Source: Athripsodes cinereus
Lineage: Eukaryota > Arthropoda > Insecta > Trichoptera > Leptoceridae
Direction: 5' to 3'
NCBI GenBank assembly: GCA_947579605.1
Contig: OX388316.1
Coordinates: forward strand, 18,851,290 to 18,915,289
DNA length: 64,000 bases
Position numbers and translations under genes: made by a program. Positions 12,501-25,900 of the stretch are shown in pieces (within the stretch, counting starts at the first letter, position 1; every line of letters starts with the position of its first letter). The notes under the pieces are model-generated. The model was not told where the DNA came from, did no database searches, and saw only the letters and a list, made by a program, of their open reading frames with translations.

Positions 12501-15500
12501 CCCGTAAGATAACTCGCTTGAGATGGCTATCCGGCCTAATAACTATCCGTTTCGTTTCTAGTTGTGGGGACGTATCGCTATAACCCACACGCAGATCCAT
12601 TCTGAATATATTTTATGGGAATCAGAATTCAGAACACTGGAGAAAAGGCGATAGTGCCTTGAATAATATAATGTTGTAATACAGGTATATAAACATATTT
12701 ATTTATCTAATATTGTTCCGAAATCGAAGACTACATACATGTTATAGAACATATTTTGGATACATGAAAGTCCCAAGACTTCTGTGATATCCGAGCAGTC
12801 GATGAATCTTCTTCAGAACATACTATTTTGATGATTTTTTTCTGTGGATCCAAAGTTCTATAAAATTGGACATTATAGTAATGCTACTCATATATTTTTC
12901 TTGGGCCTTATAAATCATCCATGTTCATAAATCCTGCATGATCCATCCAATCCTAAATCATCCATGTTTATAAATCATCCATATAAAGCATCCATGATGT
13001 AGGCTATCAGTACCTACGGCAAGTAACTTTATTACCCAGGAACAATATCTTCTTCACCCCCATCTGATCTTAAATGTTTTACAGCCAGGATACAAAATAT
13101 TGCAATAATTTTATGTTATGCTTCATATCGCGACACAAGCTTTTAGCTTACTGTGAGAGGTGTATAAGGTTGTATTTGGGTTTATTACAAAACCCAGATA
13201 TATATATATATTTTTTTTTTTAAAAAAGGTGTAGTAAACTGTGCTTATATTTTTCAATTTTACTTTCAGTCACGTTATGCTTATTTTTCAGAAAAAATTA
13301 TACTGATATTCATGATCTTTATTCAGGATAAATATTGAGAGTTTTATTATTCCTAGTACACGGTGAGCAAACTAATGGATTTGATTTAGCTAGTATACAA
13401 AAGGTAAATATTTCTTATATTTTTTGCATCAAAGAAGCAGTAAATTATATAGTAGTGTGCTGTCAACACATCAATATTTTTTTGAGCTGTGTTTTTACTA
13501 TTTCTCTATTAGAGTTTTTCACGAATCTTTCGCACAATTTACTCTGCAAAGTTCGTAAATCATAACGTACTTAAATATACAAAAAAAACTGGTTACGAAA
13601 ATATGACAACAAAAGCTGAAATTTTTAATCAAATGTAAATCACATGTTTCAATTATCTTGAAAGGATTTAATATGTAAGAGTTGCGAGACATTATAATTA
13701 CTTTAAAGTATTTATACATGCCCAAGGTGGTAACCATGATCAAAGCCCTGCATATGGACTCTGAATGTTCTGTCAGAACATCAAGTGGTCCAACTGACAC
13801 CTTCAGGATCACCACTGGAGTCCGGCAGGGCTGTGTATTGGCACCTTTTATCTTTGCCATAATTATGGACTACCTGCTCAGAAAATCTATTCTGGGCCCT
13901 GGCGGTGTGCCTTTATCACAGCGTGAAAACAGTGAGACGTCTGTGGGAGTGCTGCACGATCTTGAATATGCGGATGATCTAGCCCTTTTTGATACATCTG
14001 TGGACGGATTACAGTGCAACGCTAATGCTCTTTATGAAAATTCTTTGCGCCTTGGCCTTCGTATCAACGCTGGTAAAACGGAGTACATATGTAATAGTAC
14101 ATGCACGAGTACTCACACCCCACTAATGGTTGGCAATTCCCAAATATCTCAGGTGAGTAAATTCAGGTACCTGAGAGCAACCATAACGCCAGAGGGTGAT
14201 CTCCGGTTGGAATTACCAATCCGCATAGGAGCAGCTAGCGGGGCTTTCAACAACATGAACAAAGTTTGGAAGGCGTCTAGACTCAGCATCAGGACAAAAT
14301 GTCGCTTGTTCAATGCGTGCATCATCCCAATCCTTCTATATGGCTGCGAGTCTTGGCACAAGAGCGGAAGATACTAAGCTTTGAAAACAAGTGTCTTTGA
14401 AGGATTTTGGATGTCAGATGGTATGAACATGTTACAAATGATGCTGTGCGCCGGCGCACCCAGCAGAGACCTGTAATCTCCGTAATACAAGAGAGACGAT
14501 GGTCCTGGCTGGGACATGTTTTGAGAATGTCCAATGATAGTTGGCCAAAAAGAGCACTGTTCTTCCGTCCGCAGGGGTTCCGTAGGCCCGGGCGTCCCTC
14601 TTTCACAATACACCGTTCCTATGACAACGATATCAGAGTGCAAGGAATGTCGTGGGAAGAGGTGACGCAATTGGCACAGAGACGCTCTGAATGGAGGAGG
14701 CTGGTTTCTGCCCTGTGCTCCCGAGAGGAGCGTTGAGGGCGATGATGATGATGATGATTTATACATAGTATAATGTACACTCTTTTGTTTGATTAAAAAA
14801 AAAAGCGATCGATTTCGGCGAATCCGCCAACGCCAATAATGAGCGACTAACACTGACGTTAATGAGGAAATGAAAAAATAAATAAGATGAAAATTAGAAA
14901 GTTGTGGGGAGGAAGGGGTGCAAACACGAGCAAGTTTAGTATAGTAGGTGGATGTAGGAATGGTAAACATAGTCCGTGAATGAGATTTTGTATTAATAGA
15001 TACATTTTGATTTAATTTAACAATACTTTAATGACTAATTAATTTAATATCTTCTCCCTAGAAATTTTATTATAGATTTTAACAGTTTTCTTTACTTTGA
15101 AAAGGATTAATTACAATATCGGGGATTCATTCCAAAACTGTGAAAAATGAAACTACTAAAAATTCATACTTACATTTTCTTCTTCTGCGTCATTGTCTCA
15201 ATTCTGAAGGTTGTGATCTGCCATTCCTCATTGTGTCTTCAATAAGCGACGTGCTTTATTACTTCCACCATACACACATTTGTAATGTTTGAAGGGAAAG
15301 TTAGCGTTACCTTGAACTGAGTGACCATAAAATCATCTTAATATCATGGAATTAATCATATCGCATTTTTTTTATAAATGTTTGTGTCATTTGTGTAGTA
15401 TTCGACTATTGAAATGTCCTATGTATGCGGATGAAAGTTTTCTCTAACAAATAGTTATTTAATTAAAATAAAACACTTATTTGTAGTATATCCACGGTGA

Positions 15501-18500
15501 CTTTTTATTGGACGCGAGCCGGCTTTCAAGAGCTTCCGCTCTCATCATCAGGCTGGCGAAAAGGCCTGATGATGAGAGCGGAAGCTCTTGAAAGCCGGCT
15601 CGCGTCCAATAAAAAGTCACCGTGGATATACTACAAATAAGTGTTTTATTTTAATTAATTCAATATGAATTTCCACCAAGTACCGTCGGTTGAAAATATC
15701 AACTTTAAATAGTTATTTCAATGTTACGATATGAACTTAACCAAGATATTAATGTTTTTCTCAAAAAAAAACATCCTTCTATAGAGACAATATTATTATT
15801 ATTTGGATGATTTGTAAAGCGCCGTTTTGTGAAAAAAATCCACCTCAAGGTCGCTCTTTGCTAACTAAGCTCTTTGCTAATAGTGCGAAATAGATTCCAA
15901 TCTGATATATTAATAATAAAAGTTTTATTTTTTAAATCTGATGTGCTATCATTCGAAAAATCAAATTTTCGGAAGATCAAAATATATCTTTTACATTATC
16001 TGCTGCCTAATATGTTACATTCAAGTAATCTAAGATTCAAGACATTTTTTCTGAAAATTTGTGTTAAAAGGCGGTTTTTGATGAAAAGATACGGCATGAA
16101 AGATTTCAGGAATGTTCTCTTTTCCAAAATGTTTGAAGATCAATAAAAGTAGAAGGAGAAGGGCAAATTGTACTCGTACATGGAGACCGACTGGTAGACA
16201 TAATATTTTATTTATTTATTTATTTATTCATTCTTTGCTGTACATTGATAAAAAAACAATTACATAAAAGGTATACATTCAAATTAAATACAATCAATAT
16301 ACAGATTTTATAGTGTTAAGGTTACATGTGTCGTATCTTTTTCTTCTTTGTCTTTTACCCTTTGAGGCTATATTGAATAAGAAAATGTAATCGAGGAAAG
16401 TCATACGAGAAACTTTGTTTTTCTCCTTATTCAATCGTTTTTCTCACAACTTTCTTTAGATTCATGATTTCTCAGAATCTGTTCTCGAACGATTTCGTGC
16501 CAACTGATTCGTCTATTATTAACAGATAAATGACTCTCCGAATGAATGATGTTATGGTTTGTTTCGCTTGATCTCTTTCTTGGATTCCAGACTATTATTT
16601 TGATTTCTGCCAAGTATTTTTCTACAAAATGTGTATATTGAAAATATCTTACACATTTTGAATGATTAATGTATTTCTACACGTAAGACTATTTACAAAA
16701 CGTAAAAAAATCTTAATTTTCCTATTGTCTTTTTTATGGACAGTTTTATTATTAATGTTAATGTTGTTAACAGACACTTCATTTGCATAATTAATAGATT
16801 GTGCAAACTCCCTTTAGAAGGAAAAGTGTTCCATTGCTTCTATTCTAGTCCTATACGTCTCTGACCACCTCAGTTCGGTCTTTGGTACTTTACCGACGTG
16901 TTTATTCATATAATTGTATGCTATTTCTCTTTTTAATAAGTTTTAATTAACAAACATGTTTTAAGTTTTTAATCATTTATAATTTACCTTCTCTTTTGTT
17001 TTTAAGTTATGTTATAAGTCTTACGTTATTGTTCAAGTTTTGTATTATATTATTTTCAATAAATTTTCTCATTATTTACTTTGGAATTCAAAAAGAATAT
17101 TGAAGAAAGTGTAGAAGTTCAATAGATTTCCGCAACGGCGATTTCGGACGACTTGTAATGATCCACCCAGACGACAATTTTGGTTTGAATGTATGGATAA
17201 ATAGAAGTCTACGACTCTTGAGATGTCCGGGTGTGAAGTCAGCCTCTCTTCAATAGTCCTGAATGTGAATGCGGCTCACAATGCCAGGCACTGAACCATA
17301 ATAATATAGTGAAGTGTTTTTTGTATGGCTTTGAGTTTGGTTGAGAGGACCTACATGTGGTAACCACTGATACAGCCAACTGGAGGAAAAAATTACCGCA
17401 GAAATAAAATGGCCTAGAATATCAAATGCAGTTAAGAAAATAATATTTCTTCTCTAATACTAAATTGGCTTGTAAGTAATACAGATTTGAATATGTACGA
17501 GTATTCTTTGTAAATACGAATGATTTTGTTAGAAAATCTTTGGCATGTACAACAATGATATTTATTTGTTTTACGTGTTGTAATAAAAAGGTGGGTATCT
17601 TCTAAATTACATTTTTATTTCTCATGTGTGTACACTAACACGTCAGGTGTATCCTCTATAAATGTTTTATGTGATAATGTAGACGCGGATTCGGAAAACT
17701 TTTAAGGGAGGAAAATAAAAAAAATGGAACATGCGTAAGTTGAACCACCCTTTTTCGGTTAAAATTATGACATGGAATGTAAAACTTAGTTGGCAATTTA
17801 AATTTACTTGTCTCCTAGGAATCCTTTGGATGATTGAATTTGTAACATTATCAATTTGATAGATTATTTTTATTTTACTATCAACTCTTTTTTCAATTTA
17901 TTTATTCCTTTAATAGCGTGTAGTCTTTTGCATAATACAAAATTCCAAATCACTAATAAAAAATATTTATTTGCTCATCAATAACTTAATGATTGACAAT
18001 GTACCTACTTACTTATTTTTTTATTTTATTTTCTTTCACAGACAAACAGTTGAAATGAAATGAAATGAAATGAAATGAAATGAAATTCTTTTATTTCCCC
18101 TCTTACAATAGGTACATTTGACAATTTTCACAATATATTTTAAATTATTATGGACAACACATACCACTCTTTCTTCTTATCAAACTCATCATGGGCTCCC
18201 TATAGGGATCTCAGATGAGCGAGCCAGGGGCAGCTCTCATAGGGACCAAAAAATGGATAAATTAGGTATGTTGGTCTTTGTATAAAATAGGGTCACATAT
18301 CAGGCCACCCCCGGCCCGCCTGATCGTGTACGTCGCTAATTGATTCACGCAAGACAGGGAAATTACACCGTCCCACTAGATTGCTCTGTTCTGGGACGGT
18401 TATAACATAAATAACAATACACAGACAAATCAATAACAATTAGTAAACCAGCAAAGTTTGTAAATATTATTTTGTATAGTATAATGCAACATTAACATTT

Positions 18501-19901
18501 TGTAGTAAACACGACAAAAAAAAAACAGATACTTACTTCAAAAAAAAAAAAATATAAGACGTCTCTCTTAATAAAAATCATATATAAATAAAGTAGAAAC
18601 AAAACTTTTTTTTTATATCATCCTATATTTATAACAATTATATTTAATTTGAATTACTGACTTAATGATTTCATTATTTATTAATTTATTATTTATTGTT
18701 ATATTATTAGGTCCTTACATATGAAATTGGCGTTTCATATGGCAGAAATGAAAACGATTTTTTTTTATGAAACTATTTTTTTATTTAGTCAAAGTATGTA
18801 CCATGGCTATCTATGCACTTTTGCCATCTCGAAGGTAGTTCATTGATTCCTTTACTAAAAAAAGTGTGTGAGCGAGAATCAATAAAATCTTTGAAGGCCG
18901 TTTGGACAGCCTCGTGAGAATTGAATTTTTTTCCTTGCATGAAGTTGTCCAAATTCCGAAAAAAATGGTAATCAGTTGGAGCAAGGTCCGGGGAGTATGG
19001 TGGGTGTCGAAGACATTCCAGTCGCAGCTCCCGTAGTTTTGCGGTCGTCAAACGTGCCGTATGTGGTCGAGCGTTGTCCTGAAGCAGCAGTACCAATTCA
19101 TGCGGTACCCATTTTTCAAGTTTTTTCACTTTTCCAATTTGTTTCAAGTGAATCAAAATGGTTTTATCACTCACACCGAAGCCTGCCGCTAACTCTGACG
19201 TGGTTTGCGATGGATCTGCTTCCACAATTGCTTTTAATTCTTCGTTATCAACTTGTGTCTCCGACCGTCCACGAGGCTTGTTCTGTAGGTCAAAATTTCC
19301 AGAACGGAAACGTTGGAACCAATAACGTACCGTATTTTCTTTTGCAGTAGCTTCCCCATACGCATTGTTAATCCTACGAGCCGTTTCTGCAGCACTAGTG
19401 CCGAGGTGAAACTCATATTCGTAAATATAGCGATATTTTAAGTTCTCCATATTGTGAACAGAACGATGTGAAAGAAAAACAAATGACGCGATAACAAATA
19501 AATTTCGTAATTCGAACACAGAAATACATGGTCTTAAATTTGAAATAAATTTGAATTTGGAATTCCTAGCCGAACGCCACATATTTTGAATCAAAGTTGC
19601 CAGTTCGCCAAACGCCAATTTCATATGTAAGGACCTAATATTATATTTTTAAATCTTATTATTTCATTAATATTTTTTTAACTATTATTTTATTATAAAA
19701 ATATTTATACTTACCATTTTATACATTGCTTGAATTGACGGTTTTACTGTTCATTGATGTGTTTTATTTTATCAATTTTTTTAATTGTATTATATGTAAT
19801 ATGATTGATCATCATATTTAACTTTTATCTTATCTTATCTTATCCTATCGTATATATATACATATATATATATGCGATGTGATTTTTTTTTTATTCGTAT
19901 A

Positions 19902-19937
<36 letters not shown>

Positions 19938-22900
19938 TTCGTTGTTGGTTTTGTGTGTTTGTCTTAGTTGCTTTGAATTTTTTAAACTATGGTAATATAG
20001 GGGAACTCTTGTGGTCTATATTGCATTTAATTTTGATTGTTGTAATACTTGTTGTGTTGACTGTTTGTTCCCTTCGAGAAAATAAATAAATAAATAAACA
20101 AACCCAGATAATATATATCTTTTTTAAAAAAAATATATCTTCACAATATTTCCTACATCAGAGTAGTCAGTAGACTGAAATAATTATGCAGTTCATTTCA
20201 TCATCTTCTATTAATAATTATGCAGTTCATTTCATCATCTTCTATAAATAATTATGCAGTTCATTTCATCATCTTCTATAAATAATTATGCAGTTCATTT
20301 CATCATCTTCTATAAATAATTATGCAGTTCATTTCATCATCTTCTATAAATAATTATGCAGTTCATTTCATCATCTTCTATAAATAATTATGCAGTTCAT
20401 TTCATCATTTTCTATAAATAATTATGCAGTTCATTTCATCATCTTCTATAAATAATTATGCAGTTCATTTCATCATCTTTTATAAATAATTATGCAGTTC
20501 ATTTCATCATCTTCTATAAATAATTATGCAGTTCATTTCATCATCTTCTATAAATAATATGAGTTCAGGATGTTTTGAATGAAAAAACTTAAACGTTGAA
20601 CTAAAAATTATCAACTTTATCCTCGTATTTGTGATGTTTTGCAAATACCAGCCCTACAAAGGACACTCTTAAAGTTACTGGGAATAATGGGACACCTATT
20701 CTGTTCCAGGTACCTACTGTTTATTTTACTTTATTTAAATCATCATTGACACTGAAAAAATATTTAACTAATATTATCTTGGTGACAATGCTTTCCATTG
20801 TATCTAATTTATGAGTCAAAAATTATGATTCAATTTCAAACAAAAAAAAATATGACAAGCTCGTATCTTTTGTAACAAAGTTTATTTTTGAATTTGATTA
20901 ATTTTAATGTAAAGAGTCTTACTTATTTTTCAATAATATTTCAATAACAATTTCGTACTGTAAAGATGTTTTGTAAACAAATTTCTGAAAATATATTGAT
21001 AAATATAATACAAAAGCAACACAAACTTCCTAACTAAATAAATGAAATGAAAAAAAAACTCTGTTTCATATTAAATTGATTTCTTTACATTATTTTATAT
21101 AAACGAGAATACTCGACAAGAATAAATATTAGGAACAAAGTAGTAACTAAGAAATGAAAAATAAAGTTTGAGAGGAAGAGTGTGACAATGCACCATTCGG
21201 GACCAGTACCTATTCTTAAGATAATGTTTCACAGTTTATAGTTTTGATAATGTCACATATATATGAAATATCCATATTCTGTATTTTCATAAAAAAGTGA
21301 AATGTTTTTAACCTCCCATAAATAACCCCACCACCTTTCTAATAGTAGATAGTACATACTTATTTAGATACATGTATATATACATTTATACAAATTGCAA
21401 CCCTTATTGCTCTTGTTATAATATATTTATTTTATTTTTATTTCAATGTTATACTTTCTATCCAAACTCACTTTATGTTTTAACATCTAATATTGTATTT
21501 TATTGTATTAATTATTATTATATGTGAGGCACGATGGTCTCTTACAAACTATTTGATTGCGTAAAAAAAACTCTTTTTTAGTGGTACATAATTATTTTGA
21601 GACCTAAGAAATTAGTTGAATAAGACTAAATTGAAATAAGTGTCAATTAAGTGTCAAACTAAATTAAAATGCGTTTGTTTCAATTCTTACAGAACAACTT
21701 AAATTATGCAATCTGCATAGCACGGGCGCCCAATAGTTGCTCCATCACATACAAAAACTTTGATGAAAATGGAGACTTTGAATTCCAGATCTCGAATTTC
21801 GATTCAGGTAAGAATTTTAGAAATTTACTATTGTCAGAACCCCATATCTTTTCAGTACTATTCGTATTTGTGATGTGGTTGATTTTGTATATTTTTTTTA
21901 ACGCGGTGGGCAGAATTTCCATCCACACTTCTCATCATTATACAACTAGATAAGTCTTCATATGATCAGTTTTTACTTTTTGTTTATTATTATTTTACTA
22001 GGTATATGTTTATTAATATTTCGTATAGTTCCCTAATTAAAAATATTTTTAATCCCTTTTTCTATTAAAAAGAGAAATATGGCTATCAATATTTGGTTTC
22101 AGTATCTCCAATTATCTCCTAAAAGTTGAATATTTTACTTCCATCATAAATATAAAACTAAGGTTATTTAAATAAATATTCAAATATTGGCTCGTATATT
22201 CCCAGCGTTGTTTAAAATATTATTATTATAAGCACTACCTTCGTCTTTTTTAATAAGACGGTTTACCGCACAAATTTTTGAAGATGTAAATTTAGCTAAT
22301 TGACATGTAATTTTCCTCTTAGGAATCTGAGTTTACACACATCAAAAGCTGGTATGTCACTAGAGAATTCACATTTTGATGTTGTTATTAATACACAAAA
22401 CCAATTTGGTAGGCTATTAGTAGGTATGTGAATAATTGTATCTAGAAATCAGTTAGGTATCTAATTGGGTGTTTGATAAAGGAAAAAATATAATAATATT
22501 TTTTTAAATTATTTACCAAATTATAAATCTATTTCTCTTTACCAATTTTCTTTTTGGGAAAGTTCTTCCTCTAATACTGGACGTAGGTACGGAAAAAGGC
22601 TAATGTTACATAATACCTCTCCCAGGTAAAGTGGATTCATCCCCCTTCATGTCAATTAAACTTTTCTTTCATACAATTTAAAAACTCATATACAAATGTT
22701 TAATTTGCTACAAATATTTCAAAAAAGTCTTTACTTTCTGAAATGATTGAATCAATGTGTACATATTAAAGATGAAATAAAATACACATAACTACACAAG
22801 TTTCAAAATAGTTCAATCTGTTTCTTCTCTAAACGAAATGATAATAAGATAAATTGAAAAAAAACACGGTAGGTATGTAGTTAACTTCCAAATGCCTTTC

Positions 22901-25900
22901 ATTTGTCATTTGAAAATTAACTACATAGGGTTTTTTTTCAATTTATCTTGAAATGGACTTCCAACAAGTACCTTCGGTCAATAACATCAAGAATTGATAA
23001 TAAAATGAAACAATTAAAAAAAGTTAATTTTTTCTTATCCATTATATAATTAAGTTCATCCAGGTCAAAAATTTAATAAAATAAAATATCAAAACTAAGC
23101 ATTCTGTGTGACGAATGAGGATATGAGAAGAACGAGTGGATGCAAGGGGTATGTTTTGGATAGAATGCGTGTAAATAAATTGAGATGGTTTAGTCATGTG
23201 GAATGAATGGAAGGGGAAAGAACGACAAAGAACATATACTTGTCTGGAAGAAGGGGTGTGAGGAAGCACGGGCGTCCGAGAACTACGAGGCTTGACCACG
23301 TCGATCAAATTCTCAAGGAATGTAGAAGAAGCGAAGGAAGTATGTAAGGACAGATCTATGTATATAGCGTTCCGTTCTCTCTGCCTACCCCACTTGGGAT
23401 GCGGCGTGAGGGAAAAGTATAGTATAGTATTCTAGCCATGTATTAAGTAACCACAATTTTCACAAGGAAGTACAAAGAGATTTGAAAACTGAAACTTGAA
23501 CAGGAATTTCAGCAATAAAGCTTCTTTTATCTACTCATCTCACATTTTCCTACTGTCGTTATTTTCTTACTAGCCTTTGACTCTTTTAGTAAATAACTGA
23601 GTAAGTGCTTACTAAAATACTTCATAAACAATCAAGTGTTTAAGTGAGAGATATTAAGTTCCAACATTTTGTAAAACGGAAATTCAATTTTAACGAAAAC
23701 AAAATGTTTTAAATAACCAATGAGGCATAAAGGTTAGAATTGCTGTTATAAAATGTAAATATTAAAGTACATTAAAATATTTAATATGATTCAACAAATG
23801 GTCCTCAGTGCATAGAGTTCCCGTTCGTACGATGATACAAATTATGAAATTCCCTTTGTATGAAGAAAAATGTAAAATAAACTTATAACACGAGCGTGTT
23901 TTGTTCATGTATAATAAGTAATATTTTTCCTGAGATTTTTTTATCAAAAAAAAATAATAATTCTTATTTATTGATTTATCTACTACTACTATTCCCGCCT
24001 GACAAATTTATTAGAACTAGTATTATATAAATAAATAAATAAGAACATTATTTATTTATCTATCTTCTTAATCCGTTACATAAAAAAATCATCAAAACAA
24101 TGATAGAAATTTAAATGTTTTGCTAGTGGCAGATTTTTACCATTAATTTCTTAGTGATTTCTTCCATCAATCACTTAATACAACTGAACAACAGTGGAAA
24201 TAAATTTGAAAAGGTGTAGAGTCGGCGATATCGCTTATGTACTTTGATTATCACCTACTATCTAGTTTCTGGTGTCATTATTTATTATTAATGAAATATG
24301 TTTCGTTTAGACGGAACACCCCTTCTTCCTCCAGGACAAGCAGGAGTAGAAATCTTCAACTGTCCTGATGATTACATCGTAGTTAATGGAATAAGGCTTT
24401 GCGGAGAGAGATTAAATGATGCCAGTCTGACGGAAGACTTTACAATAAATGCTCCGGTAACAGGTGAATTTTTTAAAATATATTTTTAAGCCACATAATT
24501 TTCCTTTAGACTTTATTTATTTGCTTATTTCTTAATAAAATACAATTAACATACATACTTTATTGAGGCTGCCCAACTAGGTAGATCCAGTACTAGGGCA
24601 AACATCTCACAAACATATCAATCATATACAAAAATATACACAATCACAAAAAGCATTCATCTCCTACATAATATACACAATCACATTCATAACAAGCAAA
24701 TACTGCACTGTAAACTGTCCATACATGAAATAATACACAAACAAACCATTTCTCCATTATATTTCCTTAGTGGCAGCTAAAATTTGCCCACATATAAATA
24801 TACTTTTACAATAAAAGTAGAGGTTTTAAGTTAATAATGAACTGATTATATACCTATTTATAAATCACAATAAAGAGTTGTCAGATCAAGACTTTGTAAA
24901 TAGGTGTTTAGCAAATTATGAGTACCTGGATCTTTTAACGATATTTAAATGTTTATTACCAAATTTGGGTGATTTCTAAATACCTAGTAATAATTTTGAG
25001 TTGTCGTTGGTTGTTATGTTTTATGATGTCTGCGTATGTCAGAAGATATTAGATTTTATTATTTTCTAAGTAAACAATAAAAATCCTATAAATAAACAAT
25101 CGTTGGGAGTAGAACAATTAAGAATATGTCACCTTCAGACAATTATGTCCTTTGGGCGTTATTAAAAATTTATTAACCGTAAATTTTGTGGAAATGACAC
25201 GTTTATATGAAAGTAATCGTTGATTCTCAAACGTGTCTTAGTTATTATTTTTATTAACGGTGAAACACCTACTTTAGTTTGTCATGTAACTACCTGAAGA
25301 TTTTTTTCAGCAAAATTTCAAGAAGGAAAGAGCAAATGTAAACAATTTTCACCCACAGTAAAAATATTATTTGCGTCTTTGAAATATAAACGTGTATTGA
25401 TTTTATCTTCAGAAAGGTCAGCAGTTGGAATACTGCTATCGACTTACTTCATCTTCAAAATATAAGCTATTGCTTAATGTGAATTTATTTAGAAAACATT
25501 CTTGTGGTTATGATTTTTACAAAAATACAGGTTCAACTATACTTAATATAAAATAGTAAAAATAAATTCTCATCATTTATCGTGTTGCTTACTGGAAGGG
25601 TGTTTGGGTTGTCTTTAGGAGTATGTCGAATAAAGATTTATCATATCAAAGACAAAAATTTTATTTGTGCTATGATCCCGTGGAGCCGTGCCCCGTCGAA
25701 GGTTAGGTTTCTAATCTTTTCTGTATGTGTTCGACTGTACTGCAAAATGGATGTATTTGTGAAACATCCCTATTTAAGACATCTTACATCTTCAATTCAG
25801 CGATAGGTATGCCACCTTTCCAGAATGACTTAATGACGATTTGTATGTATACCTATTACTTGCGGTTACCTGCTGTGTCGTGATGGTATAGTAGTGATAG

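Noticed and set aside
18976..19350. 124-codon plus-strand open frame
   Set aside because: Shadow of the mariner transposase on the other strand.
20181..20557. CRISPR-like array
   Set aside because: The whole 34-bp unit repeats without variable spacers, and the sequence is eukaryotic.
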